Under the pieces are notes generated by a model that was not told the origin of the DNA, made no database searches, and worked only from the letters and a program-made list of their open reading frames with translations. From Pseudomonas sp. Irchel 3H7 (lineage in GTDB: Bacteria; Pseudomonadota; Gammaproteobacteria; Pseudomonadales; Pseudomonadaceae), in contig NZ_FYEA01000003.1 in NCBI RefSeq assembly GCF_900187605.1, positions 434,001 to 498,000 of the forward strand: 64,000 nucleotides of DNA, given 5' to 3'. Shown in pieces: positions 1-9,229 of the stretch; the first letter of the stretch is position 1; each line of letters starts with the position of its first letter. A program made the translations under genes and the position numbers.

Positions 1-75
1 GATTGAGTCGAAGAATTTTTCCATTTCCTGTTGAGTCAGACCCAGCAGGTTGGTTTTTACAGTCGATGTAGTCAT
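1..75 (-). CDS. rlmN: 23S rRNA/tRNA methyltransferase RlmN, N-terminal fragment
   Basis: Only the first 25 codons lie in the window; the gene runs off the left edge. The start reads MTTSTVKTNLLGLTQQEMEK, which I recognise as the N-terminus of pseudomonad RlmN, a radical-SAM enzyme that methylates C2 of adenosine in 23S rRNA (A2503) and some tRNAs. The catalytic CxxxCxxC motif is outside the window. It starts 28 bp after the ndk stop on the same strand, the usual ndk-rlmN order in Pseudomonas, and its own 4Fe-4S cluster gives a functional link to the isc genes upstream. Confidence 0.88.
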   Translation of the reverse strand, partial: MTTSTVKTNLLGLTQQEMEKFFDSI

Positions 76-103
76 GGATTCACCTTCACTCTTAAGCCAA
101 TGC

Positions 104-529
104 TTAGCGAGTGGTTACTTCAGTAGCTGCGAAGAAGTACGAGATTTCACGAGCAGCTGCGGCTTCGGAGTCCGAACCGTGAACAGCGTTGGCGTCGATG
201 GAATCAGCGAAATCAGCGCGGATGGTGCCGGCAGCAGCTTCTTTAGGGTTGGTAGCGCCCATCAGCTCACGGTTCAGAGCGATAGCGTTTTCGCCTTCCA
301 GAACCTGAACAACAACAGGACCGGAGATCATGAAAGCAACCAGGTCGCCGAAGAAACCACGAGCGCTGTGCTCAGCGTAGAAGCCTTCAGCTTCAGCTTT
401 GGACAGTTGCTTCAGTTTCGAAGCTACAACGCGCAGGCCGGCTTTTTCGAAACGAGTGGTGATTTCGCCGATGACGTTTTTTGCAACAGCGTCAGGCTTG
501 ATGATGGAGAAAGTGCGTTGAACAGCCAT
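104..529 (-). CDS. ndk: Nucleoside diphosphate kinase
   Basis: The 141-residue protein has the full length of a bacterial Ndk. This cytosolic enzyme balances NTP and dNTP pools by moving the gamma phosphate between nucleotides through a phosphohistidine. The catalytic histidine is H117 in the signature NAVHGSDS (114-121), and the N-terminus [15 protein letters not shown] is the usual first strand and Lys-Pro-Asp segment. The gene lies between the isc operon and rlmN. A TATAAT hexamer sits in the loop of the preceding terminator hairpin (575-580) and may be part of its promoter. Confidence 0.97.
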   Translation of the reverse strand: MAVQRTFSIIKPDAVAKNVIGEITTRFEKAGLRVVASKLKQLSKAEAEGFYAEHSARGFFGDLVAFMISGPVVVQVLEGENAIALNRELMGATNPKEAAAGTIRADFADSIDANAVHGSDSEAAAAREISYFFAATEVTTR

Positions 530-562
530 GGTGTAACTCCAGAAACGGTAATTTGCGAAAAA

Positions 563-590
563 TTAAACCCGCGAATTATACGCGGGTTCT
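563..590 (-). terminator. Terminator of the isc operon, with a possible ndk -10 in its loop
   Basis: Arms AACCCGCG (566-573) and CGCGGGTT (581-588) form a perfect 8-bp stem with a 7-base loop. Read on the minus strand the hairpin is followed by TTTAATTTTT, so it fits a Rho-independent terminator after iscX. The loop contains TATAAT on the minus strand, the correct orientation for an ndk promoter, but only a weak -35 (TAGGCA at 598-603, spacing 17) is present. Confidence 0.7.
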
Positions 591-616
591 TGGGTATTGC
601 CTAACCTGCGAGACGA

Positions 617-817
617 TCAGTCCAATTCTTTGGCCCAGAGCGTCTGAACCGCTTCCAACACCTTCTCGCCGACACGGCCAGAGGTGTTGTCGAAATCCGG
701 CAGCTCTTTGATCCATTGCTGCAGATCGACGAAATTGACAGAAAACGGATCTACACCCGGCTTGGCTTCAGCCAATTCTTCTGCAATACGTTGAACATCA
801 TTCCAACCGTAGCTCAT
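617..817 (-). CDS. iscX: Fe-S assembly accessory protein IscX
   Basis: This 66-residue acidic protein starts MSYGWNDVQRIAEELAE and contains the conserved D-P-x-x-V-x-F-x-D-L (23-32) and LPDF (39-42) segments of IscX (YfhJ). IscX binds IscS and iron and tunes cysteine desulphurase activity during cluster assembly. It is the last gene of the isc operon, 14 bp after fdx, as in enterobacteria and other pseudomonads. Confidence 0.95.
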   Translation of the reverse strand: MSYGWNDVQRIAEELAEAKPGVDPFSVNFVDLQQWIKELPDFDNTSGRVGEKVLEAVQTLWAKELD

Positions 818-831
818 GACAGTCTTACCAG

Positions 832-1173
832 TCAGTGCGGCGCTTCGGCCGCATGGTTAAGCGAATATTTCGGAATTTCGACGGTGATGTCTTCTTCACC
901 AACGATAGCCTGGCAAGCCAGACGCGATTGCGCTTCCAGACCCCAGGCACGATCGAGGAAATCTTCTTCCAGCTCGTCGGCCTCTTCCATCGAGTCGAAA
1001 CCCTCGCGGATGATGCAGTGGCAGGTGGTGCAAGCGCAGACACCGCCGCAAGCGCTTTCCATCTCGATGTGGTGTTCGTGGGCCAGTTCGAGAATCGATG
1101 TGCCGGGCGCAGCCTCTACAACCATGCCTTCAGGGCAGAACTTCTCGTGGGGCAGAAAAATGACCTGCGGCAT
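832..1173 (-). CDS. fdx: ISC-type [2Fe-2S] ferredoxin
   Basis: The 113-residue ferredoxin has the adrenodoxin-like ligand pattern C42, C48, C51 and C87 within ACGGVCACTTCHC and SRLACQ. In the ISC system this ferredoxin delivers electrons to IscS/IscU to reduce sulphane sulphur during cluster assembly. Its ATG overlaps the hscA stop (TGATG), indicating translational coupling. Confidence 0.96.
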   Translation of the reverse strand: MPQVIFLPHEKFCPEGMVVEAAPGTSILELAHEHHIEMESACGGVCACTTCHCIIREGFDSMEEADELEEDFLDRAWGLEAQSRLACQAIVGEEDITVEIPKYSLNHAAEAPH

Positions 1174-3038
1174 CAGATATCCTCGATTTCATTCAGATTG
1201 CGCCCCGACAGAGCGGCTTTCACCGTCAGATCCATGCGGCGGGCAGCAAAAGCATCGGTCACTTGCGACAGACGCTTGGTCTGCTGCTCGATGGCATAAC
1301 CATCGGTACCTTTCATCAGTTCGGCCAATTCCTGCAGCTGCAGGTCGATAACCATGCGCTCTTCGGCGTCGAGCAAACGCTCGCCATCCGCCTCCAGAGC
1401 GCCCTGCACCGCTTCGATCAGACGCTGGGCATCGACCTGCTGCTCACGCAGAACGCGGGCGACCTTGTCGTCATTGGCGTGCTGGAACGAATCCTTGAGC
1501 ATTTTGGCGATTTCGCCGTCGGTCAGACCGTAGGACGGTTTGACCTGAATGCTTGCCTCAACGCCTGAACCCAGTTCACGGGCGGAAACGCTGAGCAGAC
1601 CGTCGGCATCGACCTGGAAAGTCACGCGAATCTTCGCTGCACCGGCGACCATCGCCGGGATACCGCGCAATTCGAAGCGCGCCAGCGAGCGGCAGTCGCT
1701 GATCAGCTCGCGCTCACCCTGCAGGACGTGGATCGCCATGGCCGACTGGCCGTCTTTATAAGTCGTAAAATCTTGTGCGCGAGCGACGGGAATGGTGGTG
1801 TTACGTGGAATCACCTTTTCCATCAGACCGCCCATGGTTTCCAGCCCCAGGGACAGCGGAATCACGTCGAGCAACAGCAACTCGCCGCCATCGCGCTTGT
1901 TGCCAGCCAGCGTATCAGCCTGGATCGCGGCACCGATGGCCACCACTTGATCCGGGTCGATTTCGGTCAAAGGCTGACGACCGAAGGCTTCGGCAACGGC
2001 TTCGCGAACACGCGGCACGCGAGTCGAACCACCGACCATGACCACGGCGTGCACGTCTTCCAGCTCGATGCCGGAGTCGCGAACGGCGCGGCGGCAGGCT
2101 TTCAGACTGCGCGCGACCATTGGCTCGATCAGCGCATCGAAGGCTTCGCGGGTCAGCGGTGCTTTCCAGTCGCCATAGGCCACTTCAACGCTGGACGCAT
2201 CGGTCAGGGCTTCTTTGGCCGCGCAAGCGGTTTGCAGCAGATTGCGTTGTGCGCCCGGATCGAGATCGGCGGACAGGCCCGCGCTCTCGATGATCCAGCC
2301 GGCAATCGCGTGATCGAAGTCATCGCCGCCCAGCGCGCTGTCGCCGCCAGTGGCCAGCACTTCAAAAACACCGCCAGTCAGACGCAGAATGGAAATATCG
2401 AAGGTGCCGCCGCCCAGATCATAAATAGCGACCAGGCCTTCAGCGTGTTGATCCAGACCGTACGCCACAGCGGCAGCGGTCGGCTCATTGAGCAGACGCA
2501 GCACGTTCAGACCGGCGAGTTTCGCCGCATCCTTGGTGGCTTGGCGCTGAGCATCGTCGAAGTAAGCAGGAACGGTGATCACCGCACCCACCAGCTCGCC
2601 ACCCAAGGTTGCTTCAGCGCGCTGACGCAGGACCTTGAGGATATCGGCGGAGACTTCGACCGGGCTTTTCGGGCCTTGCACGGTGTCGATGAACGGCATG
2701 TGAGATTCGCCACCGACAAAGCGGTATGGCAGTTGCTCGCCCAATTGCTTGACGTCGGACAGACCACGACCCATCAAGCGCTTGACCGACAGCACGGTGT
2801 TCAAAGGATCGGAAGCGGCAGCCAGTTTGGCCGACTCGCCGACTTCGACGCGATCGGCGTGGTAACGCACAGCGGACGGCAGGATGACCTGCCCGTTTGC
2901 GTCAGCCAACGGCTCGGAAAGACCACTGCGCAACGCAGCGACCAGCGAATTGGTAGTGCCCAAGTCGATTCCCACAGCCAGACGACGCTGGTGCGGTTGA
3001 GGACTTTGGCCGGGTTCGGCGATCTGCAGTAGGGCCAT
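1173..3038 (-). CDS. hscA: Fe-S assembly chaperone HscA (Hsp70 family)
   Basis: This 621-residue specialised Hsp70 has the phosphate-binding loop GIDLGTTNS at 23-31, [12 protein letters not shown] in the second actin-like lobe, and a C-terminal substrate domain. It uses ATP to drive cluster transfer from holo-IscU and recognises the LPPVK motif of IscU, which is intact here. The cochaperone gene hscB precedes it by 51 bp and fdx overlaps its stop. Length and start (MALLQIAEP) match the family. Confidence 0.97.
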   Translation of the reverse strand: MALLQIAEPGQSPQPHQRRLAVGIDLGTTNSLVAALRSGLSEPLADANGQVILPSAVRYHADRVEVGESAKLAAASDPLNTVLSVKRLMGRGLSDVKQLGEQLPYRFVGGESHMPFIDTVQGPKSPVEVSADILKVLRQRAEATLGGELVGAVITVPAYFDDAQRQATKDAAKLAGLNVLRLLNEPTAAAVAYGLDQHAEGLVAIYDLGGGTFDISILRLTGGVFEVLATGGDSALGGDDFDHAIAGWIIESAGLSADLDPGAQRNLLQTACAAKEALTDASSVEVAYGDWKAPLTREAFDALIEPMVARSLKACRRAVRDSGIELEDVHAVVMVGGSTRVPRVREAVAEAFGRQPLTEIDPDQVVAIGAAIQADTLAGNKRDGGELLLLDVIPLSLGLETMGGLMEKVIPRNTTIPVARAQDFTTYKDGQSAMAIHVLQGERELISDCRSLARFELRGIPAMVAGAAKIRVTFQVDADGLLSVSARELGSGVEASIQVKPSYGLTDGEIAKMLKDSFQHANDDKVARVLREQQVDAQRLIEAVQGALEADGERLLDAEERMVIDLQLQELAELMKGTDGYAIEQQTKRLSQVTDAFAARRMDLTVKAALSGRNLNEIEDI

Positions 3039-3089
3039 CGTGATCAGGACTTATCTGTATATCAGGCGTGCGACCGGAGCGGCACTGGG

Positions 3090-3611
3090 TTAATCGTCGA
3101 GGCGCTCTTCTAACTGGCGCACTTCGTAGGTGAGCTTGTCGAGGAACTGCATGCGCCGCATCAGGCGTTCGGCCTGCTCACGTTGCGCTGCATCATCCCA
3201 ACAGGCTGCGAAGCTTTCATTGAGTTCTTCCTGAGCCACTTTCAGGCGCCGCTTGAACACTGCGACGCCGTCGAGATCGGCACTGTCCTGGAGGTCTTCG
3301 AGCTCTTCGCGCCATTGCATCTGCTGCAGAAGAAACTCGGGGTCGTGGACCGTGACTTCCATCGGCACTTCATGCCCGCTGATGGTCAGCAGGTAGCGTG
3401 CGCGCTGGGCCGGACTCTTGAGCGTCTGATAGGCGTCGTTGAGCCGCGCAGACTGCTCGAGTGCCGACCGCTGCTCACGCTCGGAAGCGTCGGCAAAGCG
3501 GTCAGGATGAACGCCGCGCGCCAACTCACGATAGCGCGTGGCCAACTGCTCGAGATCCAGACGGAAACCCGGTTGCAGCTCGAATAAAGCGAAATGACAA
3601 GGAATACCCAC
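3090..3611 (-). CDS. hscB: Fe-S assembly J-domain cochaperone HscB
   Basis: The protein is 173 residues when started at the GTG at 3611 ([14 protein letters not shown]), the start preferred here because it follows the iscA stop by 8 bp and has a GAGG about 7 bases upstream. A longer in-frame ATG at 3650 lies inside iscA and is unlikely. The N-terminal J domain carries the HPD tripeptide in [10 protein letters not shown], which stimulates HscA ATPase, and the C-terminal helical part binds IscU. It lies between iscA and hscA in the isc operon. Confidence 0.95.
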   Translation of the reverse strand: MGIPCHFALFELQPGFRLDLEQLATRYRELARGVHPDRFADASEREQRSALEQSARLNDAYQTLKSPAQRARYLLTISGHEVPMEVTVHDPEFLLQQMQWREELEDLQDSADLDGVAVFKRRLKVAQEELNESFAACWDDAAQREQAERLMRRMQFLDKLTYEVRQLEERLDD

Positions 3612-3619
3612 GACAAGCC

Positions 3620-3943
3620 TCAGATGTTGAAGCTTTCGCCGCAGCCACATTCACCGCGTACGTTGGGGTTGTTGAACTTGAAGCCTTCGTTCAACCCTTC
3701 CTTGACGAAATCGAGCTCGGTGCCGTCCAGGTAGGCCAGGCTTTTCGGGTCGATGATCACTTTTTCGCCGTGACTCTCGAACACCTGATCCTCTGCAACC
3801 ACCTCGTCGACAAACTCCAGCACGTAGGCAAGGCCGGAACAGCCTGTGGTGCGAACACCCAGACGAATCCCTTCACCTTTGCCGCGCCCGTCGAGGGAGC
3901 GCCGCACGTGTCGAGCAGCCGCTTCTGTCATGCTGATAGCCAT
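3620..3943 (-). CDS. iscA: A-type Fe-S carrier IscA
   Basis: This 107-residue protein starts at the internal methionine [12 protein letters not shown] rather than the ATG 24 bases upstream, matching family length. The three conserved cysteines are C35 (TTGCSG), C99 and C101 (GECGCGESF). A-type carriers accept clusters from IscU/HscA and pass them to apoproteins, especially 4Fe-4S targets. It is followed closely by hscB. Confidence 0.96.
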   Translation of the reverse strand: MAISMTEAAARHVRRSLDGRGKGEGIRLGVRTTGCSGLAYVLEFVDEVVAEDQVFESHGEKVIIDPKSLAYLDGTELDFVKEGLNEGFKFNNPNVRGECGCGESFNI

Positions 3944-3977
3944 CGGTGACTCCTTACTCGTCGCCAAATCCAGAAAG

Positions 3978-4364
3978 TCAGATCAAGCCTTTCTTCTGCT
4001 TGTAATCGCGAACAGCCGCTTTGATAGCGTCTTCAGCCAGTACCGAGCAGTGAATCTTCACTGGCGGCAGGGCCAGTTCTTCGGCCAGCTGAGTGTTCTT
4101 GATGGTTTCTGCTTCGTCCAGGGTCTTGCCCTTCATCCACTCGGTGGCGAGGGAGCTGGAAGCGATAGCCGAGCCGCAGCCGTAGGTCTTGAACTTGGCA
4201 TCTTCGATGATGCCGGCGTCGTTGACCTTGATTTGCAGACGCATCACGTCGCCGCACGCCGGAGCGCCGACCATGCCGGTGCCGACATCAGGATCTTCCG
4301 CGTTCATCTTTCCGACGTTGCGCGGGTTTTCGTAGTGGTCGATGACCTTTTCGCTGTAAGCCAT
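3978..4364 (-). CDS. iscU: Fe-S cluster scaffold IscU
   Basis: This 128-residue scaffold assembles [2Fe-2S] and [4Fe-4S] clusters from iron and IscS-derived sulphur. Ligand residues C37, D39, C63 and C106 are present, and LPPVK (99-103) is the HscA recognition motif. The start is the ATG of [14 protein letters not shown]; an alternative ATG three codons upstream (MRI) is less typical. A 101-bp gap separates it from iscS. Confidence 0.97.
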   Translation of the reverse strand: MAYSEKVIDHYENPRNVGKMNAEDPDVGTGMVGAPACGDVMRLQIKVNDAGIIEDAKFKTYGCGSAIASSSLATEWMKGKTLDEAETIKNTQLAEELALPPVKIHCSVLAEDAIKAAVRDYKQKKGLI

Positions 4365-4465
4365 GATTCTCAATCCTCACTCATCAGGGCCGCTCTTGAG
4401 ACCCTGCAACTGCACTGCGTAAACCGCCGCGTCGCTACAGGATCTGTATCTGGCGGCTTCTATAT

Positions 4466-5680
4466 TTAGTGTGCCGCCCACTCGATTTTCGAGATATCGA
4501 CGCCGTCTTTGTACATGTCCCACAGCGGCGACAGAGCGCGCAGCTTGGTAACGGCCTCGCAGACTTTCTGCGCGGCGTAGTCGATTTCTTCTTCGGTGGT
4601 GAAACGGCCGAAGGTGAAGCGGATCGAGCTGTGTGCCAGTTCGTCGTTGCGGCCCAGGGCGCGCAGTACGTACGAAGGCTCCAGCGACGCCGAGGTGCAC
4701 GCCGAACCGGACGATACCGCCAGATCCTTGAGCGCCATGATCAGCGACTCGCCTTCAACGTAGTTGAAGCTCAGGTTCAGGTTGTGCGGAACGCGGGCGG
4801 TCAGGCTGCCGTTGACGTACAGCTCTTCCAGATGCTCGACCTGCTTGTAGAAACGGTCGCTCAAGGCTTTGATACGGACGTTTTCGGCCGCCATGTCTTC
4901 TTTGGCCACGCGGAACGCTTCACCCATGCCGACGATCTGGTGGGTCGCCAGGGTGCCGGAACGCATGCCACGCTCGTGACCGCCGCCGTGCATGGTCGCT
5001 TCGATGCGCACACGCGGCTTGCGGCTGACGTACAGCGCGCCGATGCCTTTAGGGCCGTAGGTTTTATGGGCGGAGAACGACATCATGTCGACTTTCAGCT
5101 TCTGCAGGTCGATCTCGACCTTGCCAGTGGACTGAGCGGCGTCGACGTGGAACAGAACGCCCTTGGCGCGGAGCATTTCGCCGATCGCTGCGATGTCGTT
5201 GACGGTGCCGATTTCGTTGTTCACGTGCATCACGGAGACCAGAATGGTGTCTTCGCGCAGTGCAGCTTCAATCATGGCCGGGGTGATCAGACCGTCTTCG
5301 GTCGGCTCGAGGTAGGTGACCTCGAAACCTTCACGCTCCAGTTGGCGCATGGTGTCGAGGACAGCCTTGTGCTCGATCTTGGAGGTGATCAGGTGCTTGC
5401 CCTTGGAACCGTAGAAATGCGCCGCACCCTTGATTGCCAGGTTGTCGGATTCGGTGGCACCGGAAGTCCAGACGATTTCGCGCGGGTCGGCGTTGACCAG
5501 ATCAGCCACCTGACGACGCGCATTTTCGACCGATTCTTCAGCCTTCCAGCCGAACACGTGGGAACGGGACGCCGGGTTACCGAAGTTTCCGTCGACCAGC
5601 AGGCATTCACTCATTTTTTGCGCAACACGCGGATCAACCGGGGTGGTCGCAGAGTAATCAAGGTAAATCGGCAATTTCAT
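4466..5680 (-). CDS. iscS: Cysteine desulphurase IscS
   Basis: This 404-residue PLP enzyme converts cysteine to alanine and a persulphide used for Fe-S clusters, thiolated tRNA bases and cofactors. K206 in [12 protein letters not shown] is the Schiff-base lysine and C328 in [13 protein letters not shown] is the mobile persulphide cysteine, the same numbering as E. coli IscS. It follows iscR by 47 bp in the isc operon. Confidence 0.98.
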   Translation of the reverse strand: MKLPIYLDYSATTPVDPRVAQKMSECLLVDGNFGNPASRSHVFGWKAEESVENARRQVADLVNADPREIVWTSGATESDNLAIKGAAHFYGSKGKHLITSKIEHKAVLDTMRQLEREGFEVTYLEPTEDGLITPAMIEAALREDTILVSVMHVNNEIGTVNDIAAIGEMLRAKGVLFHVDAAQSTGKVEIDLQKLKVDMMSFSAHKTYGPKGIGALYVSRKPRVRIEATMHGGGHERGMRSGTLATHQIVGMGEAFRVAKEDMAAENVRIKALSDRFYKQVEHLEELYVNGSLTARVPHNLNLSFNYVEGESLIMALKDLAVSSGSACTSASLEPSYVLRALGRNDELAHSSIRFTFGRFTTEEEIDYAAQKVCEAVTKLRALSPLWDMYKDGVDISKIEWAAH

Positions 5681-5727
5681 GGACTATCTCCTAAATCAGG
5701 GCTGGCGTGCCGCTAGCTCTTTGGCTG

Positions 5728-6219
5728 TCATTCGACGGCGGACGCTTCAATCTTGTCCAGGCGTGGCGCCTTGCTGTTGCAACGGCGCTGGTCCTGACGC
5801 TGGGCTACTTCTTGCACCTCACGGCGAGTCACAAGATCAGCCAAGCTGATACCACTTAGAAATTCGTGAATCTGCAGGCTCAAATCGCACCACAGATGAT
5901 GGGTCAGGCACGTGTCGCCGGAATGGCAATCGCCTTGGCCCTGGCATTTGGTGGCATCGACCGATTCGTTTACCGCATCGATCACCTGGGCGACCTGGAT
6001 GCCCTGCATGTCGCGGGACAACTGGTAGCCGCCACCCGGGCCGCGAACGCTGGAAACCAGGTTGCTGCGGCGCAGCTTGGCGAACAGCTGTTCGAGGTAG
6101 GACAGAGAGATGCCTTGGCGCTCGGAGATATCGGCCAGGGACACGGGCCCGTGCTGCGCGTGCAACGCCAGGTCAAGCATGGCGGTCACGGCGTATCGGC
6201 CTTTTGTAGTCAGTCGCAT
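5728..6219 (-). CDS. iscR: Rrf2-family Fe-S-responsive regulator IscR
   Basis: This 163-residue regulator starts [20 protein letters not shown], the canonical Rrf2 winged helix. C92, C98 and C104 plus H107 ([18 protein letters not shown]) match the [2Fe-2S] ligands of IscR. Holo-IscR represses its own operon, so cluster demand sets isc expression. A matching IscR type 1 site overlaps the promoter just upstream, supporting autoregulation. Confidence 0.97.
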   Translation of the reverse strand: MRLTTKGRYAVTAMLDLALHAQHGPVSLADISERQGISLSYLEQLFAKLRRSNLVSSVRGPGGGYQLSRDMQGIQVAQVIDAVNESVDATKCQGQGDCHSGDTCLTHHLWCDLSLQIHEFLSGISLADLVTRREVQEVAQRQDQRRCNSKAPRLDKIEASAVE

Positions 6220-6250
6220 GGACAGTTACCACGGAGTTCAGAATGGGGCG

Positions 6251-6283
6251 AGTATGCAATTCCCGAGTATTTAAGTCAACTTT
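6251..6283 (-). promoter_or_regulatory. iscR promoter with overlapping IscR type 1 site
   Basis: On the minus strand a -35 TTGACT (6274-6279) and a -10 CATACT (6251-6256) are separated by exactly 17 bp. The stretch GTTGACTTAAATACTCGGG (6262-6280) resembles the type 1 IscR consensus (YYGACTRWWWYAGTCRR), with TACTC in place of YAGTC. It covers the -35 and most of the spacer, so holo-IscR bound there would block RNA polymerase. Site identity is inferred from the pattern and the adjacent iscR gene. Confidence 0.75.
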
Positions 6284-6378
6284 AAGACCTAGTACTTTAG
6301 TCAGGATTACCCGCAAAAGAGCGCGCGAATGATAGCAGGCTCTGCGGCCTAATGGCACACCGGTTGACGGATGCCTGT

Positions 6379-6457
6379 GTAGGAGCTGCCGAAGGCTGCG
6401 ATCTTTTGATCTTATGAAAGCCAAGATCAGAAGATCGCAGCCTTCGGCAGCTCCTAC
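6379..6457. repeat. REP-type inverted repeat (GTAGGAGCTGCCGAAGG family)
   Basis: Two 35-base arms at 6379-6413 and 6423-6457 are near-perfect reverse complements around a short spacer. The outer ends read GTAGGAGCTGCC and GGCAGCTCCTAC. The same family recurs at 37261-37336. It lies between the iscR promoter region and the 3' end of cysE, the usual intergenic placement of pseudomonad REP doublets. Confidence 0.88.
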
Positions 6458-6465
6458 AGGGGGCG

Positions 6466-7242
6466 TTAGCTGGCCTTGGACTCGTCTTTGCCTTTGACGC
6501 AGGCGAAGTCTTCTTCACGCAGCTCAGGCAGATCTTTCGCACAGTAATTGCTGCCCAGATCCTTCAGCGCGCCGCACATCCCTTCCAGCCGTCCGTCCAC
6601 CGCTTGCAGGTGATCGAGCAACTGACCGATGGCGCGCGCCACCGGGTCAGGCATGTCTTCGCTGACGCCGTAGGCATCGAAACCGATCTTCTCGGCCATG
6701 GCCTTGCGCTTGGCGTCCTGCTCTTCGTCGGACTTGACGATGATGCGTCCAGGAATACCGACAACAGTGGCGCCCGGCGGTACTTCCTTGGTCACCACGG
6801 CATTGGAACCAACCTTGGCACCGGCGCCGACGGTGAACGGACCAAGCACCTTGGCGCCCGCACCGACAACCACACCATCACCCAACGTCGGGTGGCGTTT
6901 GCCTTTGTTCCAGCTTGTGCCACCCAGGGTCACGCCCTGATAAATGGTCACGTCATCGCCAATCTCGGCGGTTTCACCAATAACGATGCCCATGCCGTGG
7001 TCGATAAAGAAGCGTCGACCGACCTTGGCGCCCGGATGAATCTCGATCCCGGTCAACCAGCGACCGAAGTTCGACACCAGCCGCGCCAGCCATTTCAGTT
7101 CATTGCGCCACAACATGCCGGCCAATCGATGAATCCAGATTGCATGCATGCCGGGGTAGCAGGTCAGGACTTCAAAAGCGTTACGCGCCGCCGGGTCTCG
7201 ATGGAATACGCTCTGGATATCTTCACGCAAACGCTCAAACAT
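6466..7242 (-). CDS. cysE: Serine O-acetyltransferase
   Basis: CysE transfers acetyl from acetyl-CoA to serine, the first step of cysteine synthesis. The protein begins [19 protein letters not shown] and has the left-handed beta-helix hexapeptide region from about residue 70, including [22 protein letters not shown] with the catalytic histidine. The C-terminal tail after residue 170 is longer and charged. Two adjacent ATGs (7245 and 7242) are possible; the second sits better from the AAGGA upstream and gives 258 residues. It directly follows trmJ. Cysteine supply is also the sulphur input for the neighbouring isc genes. Confidence 0.95.
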   Translation of the reverse strand: MFERLREDIQSVFHRDPAARNAFEVLTCYPGMHAIWIHRLAGMLWRNELKWLARLVSNFGRWLTGIEIHPGAKVGRRFFIDHGMGIVIGETAEIGDDVTIYQGVTLGGTSWNKGKRHPTLGDGVVVGAGAKVLGPFTVGAGAKVGSNAVVTKEVPPGATVVGIPGRIIVKSDEEQDAKRKAMAEKIGFDAYGVSEDMPDPVARAIGQLLDHLQAVDGRLEGMCGALKDLGSNYCAKDLPELREEDFACVKGKDESKAS

Positions 7243-7245
7243 CAT

Positions 7246-8016
7246 TTAGTCCTTCCGCTTAAGAAGCTCGCCACGGGCCGCCTTCTGGGTTTCCGTGAGG
7301 ATGCCACGCAAAATATTCATTTCCGCCCGACTCACCGAGCTGCGTCCGTACAACCGGCGCAGGCGCGCCATCAAGTGCCGTGGCTTTTCCGGATCGAGAA
7401 ATTCGATGGCGACCAGCGTCTGCTCCAGATGCTCATAGAATCGCTCCAGCTCATCCATGGTCGCCAGCTCGGCACTTTTCACCGAAGCCACTTCTTCTTT
7501 CTCGATCTTGCTCGGCTGACCTTGGGCGGCCAGCCAAGCCATGCGCACTTCGTAGCTCAACACCTGCACCGCCGCGCCAAGGTTCAGCGAACTGAACTCA
7601 GGGTCAGAGGGGATGTGCACGTGAAAGTGACATCGCTGCAGCTCCTCATTGGTCAGGCCGGAATCTTCGCGACCGAACACCAGGGCGATTTCAGCGCCCT
7701 GCCCGGCTTCCTCGACCACTTTGGTGCCGCACTCGCGCGGATCCAGCAGCGGCCAAGGAATACGCCGGTCACGGGCGCTGGTGCCGAGCACCAGATTGCA
7801 GCCGACCAAGGCGTCTTCCAAAGTGGCGACGACTTGCGCATTTTCAAGGATGTCACCGGCACCGGAAGCACGAGCGTCGGCTTCGTGGTGCGGGAAGACC
7901 CGCGGTTCGACCAGCACCAGTCGCGACAGACCCATGTTTTTCATGGCGCGCGCGGCCCCGCCGATGTTGCCGGGGTGGCTGGTATTGACCAGGACGACAC
8001 GAATGTTCTGCAGCAA
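7246..8016 (-). CDS. trmJ: tRNA (cytidine/uridine-32-2'-O)-methyltransferase TrmJ
   Basis: This 256-residue SPOUT methyltransferase has the motifs NTSHPGNIGGAARAMKNMG near the N-terminus, LVFGREDSGLTNEEL in the middle, and SLNLGAAVQVLSYE, which together form the knotted SAM site. It 2'-O-methylates position 32 of several tRNAs. The gene is divergent from suhB, an arrangement common in gammaproteobacteria, and its stop abuts the cysE start. Confidence 0.93.
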   Translation of the reverse strand: MLQNIRVVLVNTSHPGNIGGAARAMKNMGLSRLVLVEPRVFPHHEADARASGAGDILENAQVVATLEDALVGCNLVLGTSARDRRIPWPLLDPRECGTKVVEEAGQGAEIALVFGREDSGLTNEELQRCHFHVHIPSDPEFSSLNLGAAVQVLSYEVRMAWLAAQGQPSKIEKEEVASVKSAELATMDELERFYEHLEQTLVAIEFLDPEKPRHLMARLRRLYGRSSVSRAEMNILRGILTETQKAARGELLKRKD

Positions 8017-8097
8017 GGGAGGCGCTCTCGGACACAGGAAAGGGGTGCAAATCTTACAGAACAGCCTACCGTTAAGCTATGAAAGCGAACAGCGTCC

Positions 8098-8125
8098 TTC
8101 ACCTGAAGAAAAGTTCTGATAGAAT
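8098..8125 (+). promoter_or_regulatory. Candidate suhB promoter
   Basis: A -10-like TAGAAT lies at 8120-8125 with a weak -35 TTCACC at 8098-8103 (spacing 16), 37 bp upstream of the suhB start in the trmJ/suhB divergent region. The assignment is by position and hexamer resemblance only. Confidence 0.4.
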
Positions 8126-8161
8126 GCGCGGCTTTCTTTAACAACCTTAGGTGACACATCC

Positions 8162-8980
8162 ATGCAGCCCATGCTGAATATCGCGCTGCGCGCCGCCCGC
8201 AGCGCCAGTGAACTGATCTTCCGCTCCATCGAGCGCCTGGATACCATCAAGGTCGACGAAAAAGACGCCAAGGATTATGTATCCGAGGTCGATCGCGCCG
8301 CTGAACAGAAAATCATCGACGCCCTGCGCAAGGCTTACCCGAATCACTCGATCCAGGGTGAAGAGACTGGCCTGCACGCCGGCACCGGCATCGAAGGCGA
8401 AGAGTACCTGTGGATCATCGATCCACTGGACGGCACCACCAACTTCCTGCGTGGCATTCCGCACTTCGCTGTCAGCATTGCCTGCAAATACCGCGGTCGC
8501 CTGGAACACGCAGTGGTTCTGGACCCGGTTCGTCAGGAAGAATTCACCGCCAGCCGTGGTCGCGGCGCCCAACTGAACGGTCGTCGCCTGCGCGTCAGCG
8601 GTCGCACCAGCCTCGACGGCGCCCTGCTGGGTACCGGTTTCCCGTTCCGTGACGATCAGATGGACAACCTCGACAACTACCTGGGCATGTTCCGCGCCCT
8701 GGTTGGCCAGACTGCCGGCATCCGCCGCGCCGGTTCGGCGAGCCTGGATCTGGCGTATGTTGCTGCCGGTCGTTTCGACGCGTTCTGGGAATCAGGTCTG
8801 TCCGAGTGGGACATGGCTGCAGGCGCCCTGCTGATTCAAGAAGCTGGCGGCCTGGTGAGCGACTTCACCGGCGGTCACGACTTCCTTGAAAAAGGCCATA
8901 TCGTTGCCGGCAACACCAAATGCTTCAAGGCAGTCCTGACGGCGATCCAGCCGCACCTGCCGGCTTCGCTGAAGCGCTAA
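8162..8980 (+). CDS. suhB: Inositol-1-monophosphatase SuhB
   Basis: This 272-residue metal-dependent phosphatase has GEETG (66-70), IIDPLDGTTNF (85-95) and SEWDMAAGALLIQEAGG (214-230), which place the Mg ligands E67, D87, D90 and D217. SuhB hydrolyses inositol monophosphate and in enterobacteria also joins the rRNA transcription antitermination complex; in P. aeruginosa it affects virulence gene expression. It is monocistronic, divergent from trmJ and closed by a strong terminator. Confidence 0.96.
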   Translation: MQPMLNIALRAARSASELIFRSIERLDTIKVDEKDAKDYVSEVDRAAEQKIIDALRKAYPNHSIQGEETGLHAGTGIEGEEYLWIIDPLDGTTNFLRGIPHFAVSIACKYRGRLEHAVVLDPVRQEEFTASRGRGAQLNGRRLRVSGRTSLDGALLGTGFPFRDDQMDNLDNYLGMFRALVGQTAGIRRAGSASLDLAYVAAGRFDAFWESGLSEWDMAAGALLIQEAGGLVSDFTGGHDFLEKGHIVAGNTKCFKAVLTAIQPHLPASLKR

Positions 8981-8995
8981 GCTTCACGCGAAACG

Positions 8996-9024
8996 AAAAA
9001 AGCACCCGTCGGGGTGCTTTTTTT
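8996..9024 (+). terminator. Rho-independent terminator of suhB
   Basis: Stem AGCACCC/GGGTGCT (9001-9018) is followed by an uninterrupted T run, 20 bp after the suhB stop. Confidence 0.9.
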
Positions 9025-9065
9025 ATGCCTGGAATTCGTCACCTGCCACACCACGGGACCAATGC

Positions 9066-9149
9066 AGGAGTGAGCCTGCTCGCGATAGCGGTGTATCAGC
9101 CACCACCTGCATTGAATGATGAATAGCTATCGCGAGCAGGCTCACTCCT
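9066..9149. repeat. REP-type inverted repeat (GAGCCTGCTCGCGA family)
   Basis: Perfect 24-base arms at 9066-9089 and 9126-9149, with AGGAGTGAGCCTGCTCGCGA at the left end. Related copies occur at 32535-32609 and 40644-40707, and a half copy at 50422-50439. Confidence 0.88.
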
Positions 9150-9183
9150 ACAGGGGATTTGTTGTGCAGCCTAAATGGCGGGC

Positions 9184-9209
9184 ACAAAAAAGCACCCCGC
9201 AGGGTGCTT
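9184..9209 (-). terminator. Rho-independent terminator of the glycine-zipper gene
   Basis: Stem AGCACCC/GGGTGCT with loop CGC, followed on the minus strand by six T residues, 20 bp beyond the stop of the gene starting at 9778. Confidence 0.85.
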
Positions 9210-9229
9210 CTTGTTAAAACAGTCGCTCT

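Noticed and set aside
1728..3032. 434-codon open frame on the plus strand over hscA
   Set aside because: It is antisense to a clear hscA gene, and its His/Gln-rich translation is the usual product of a high-GC reverse frame.
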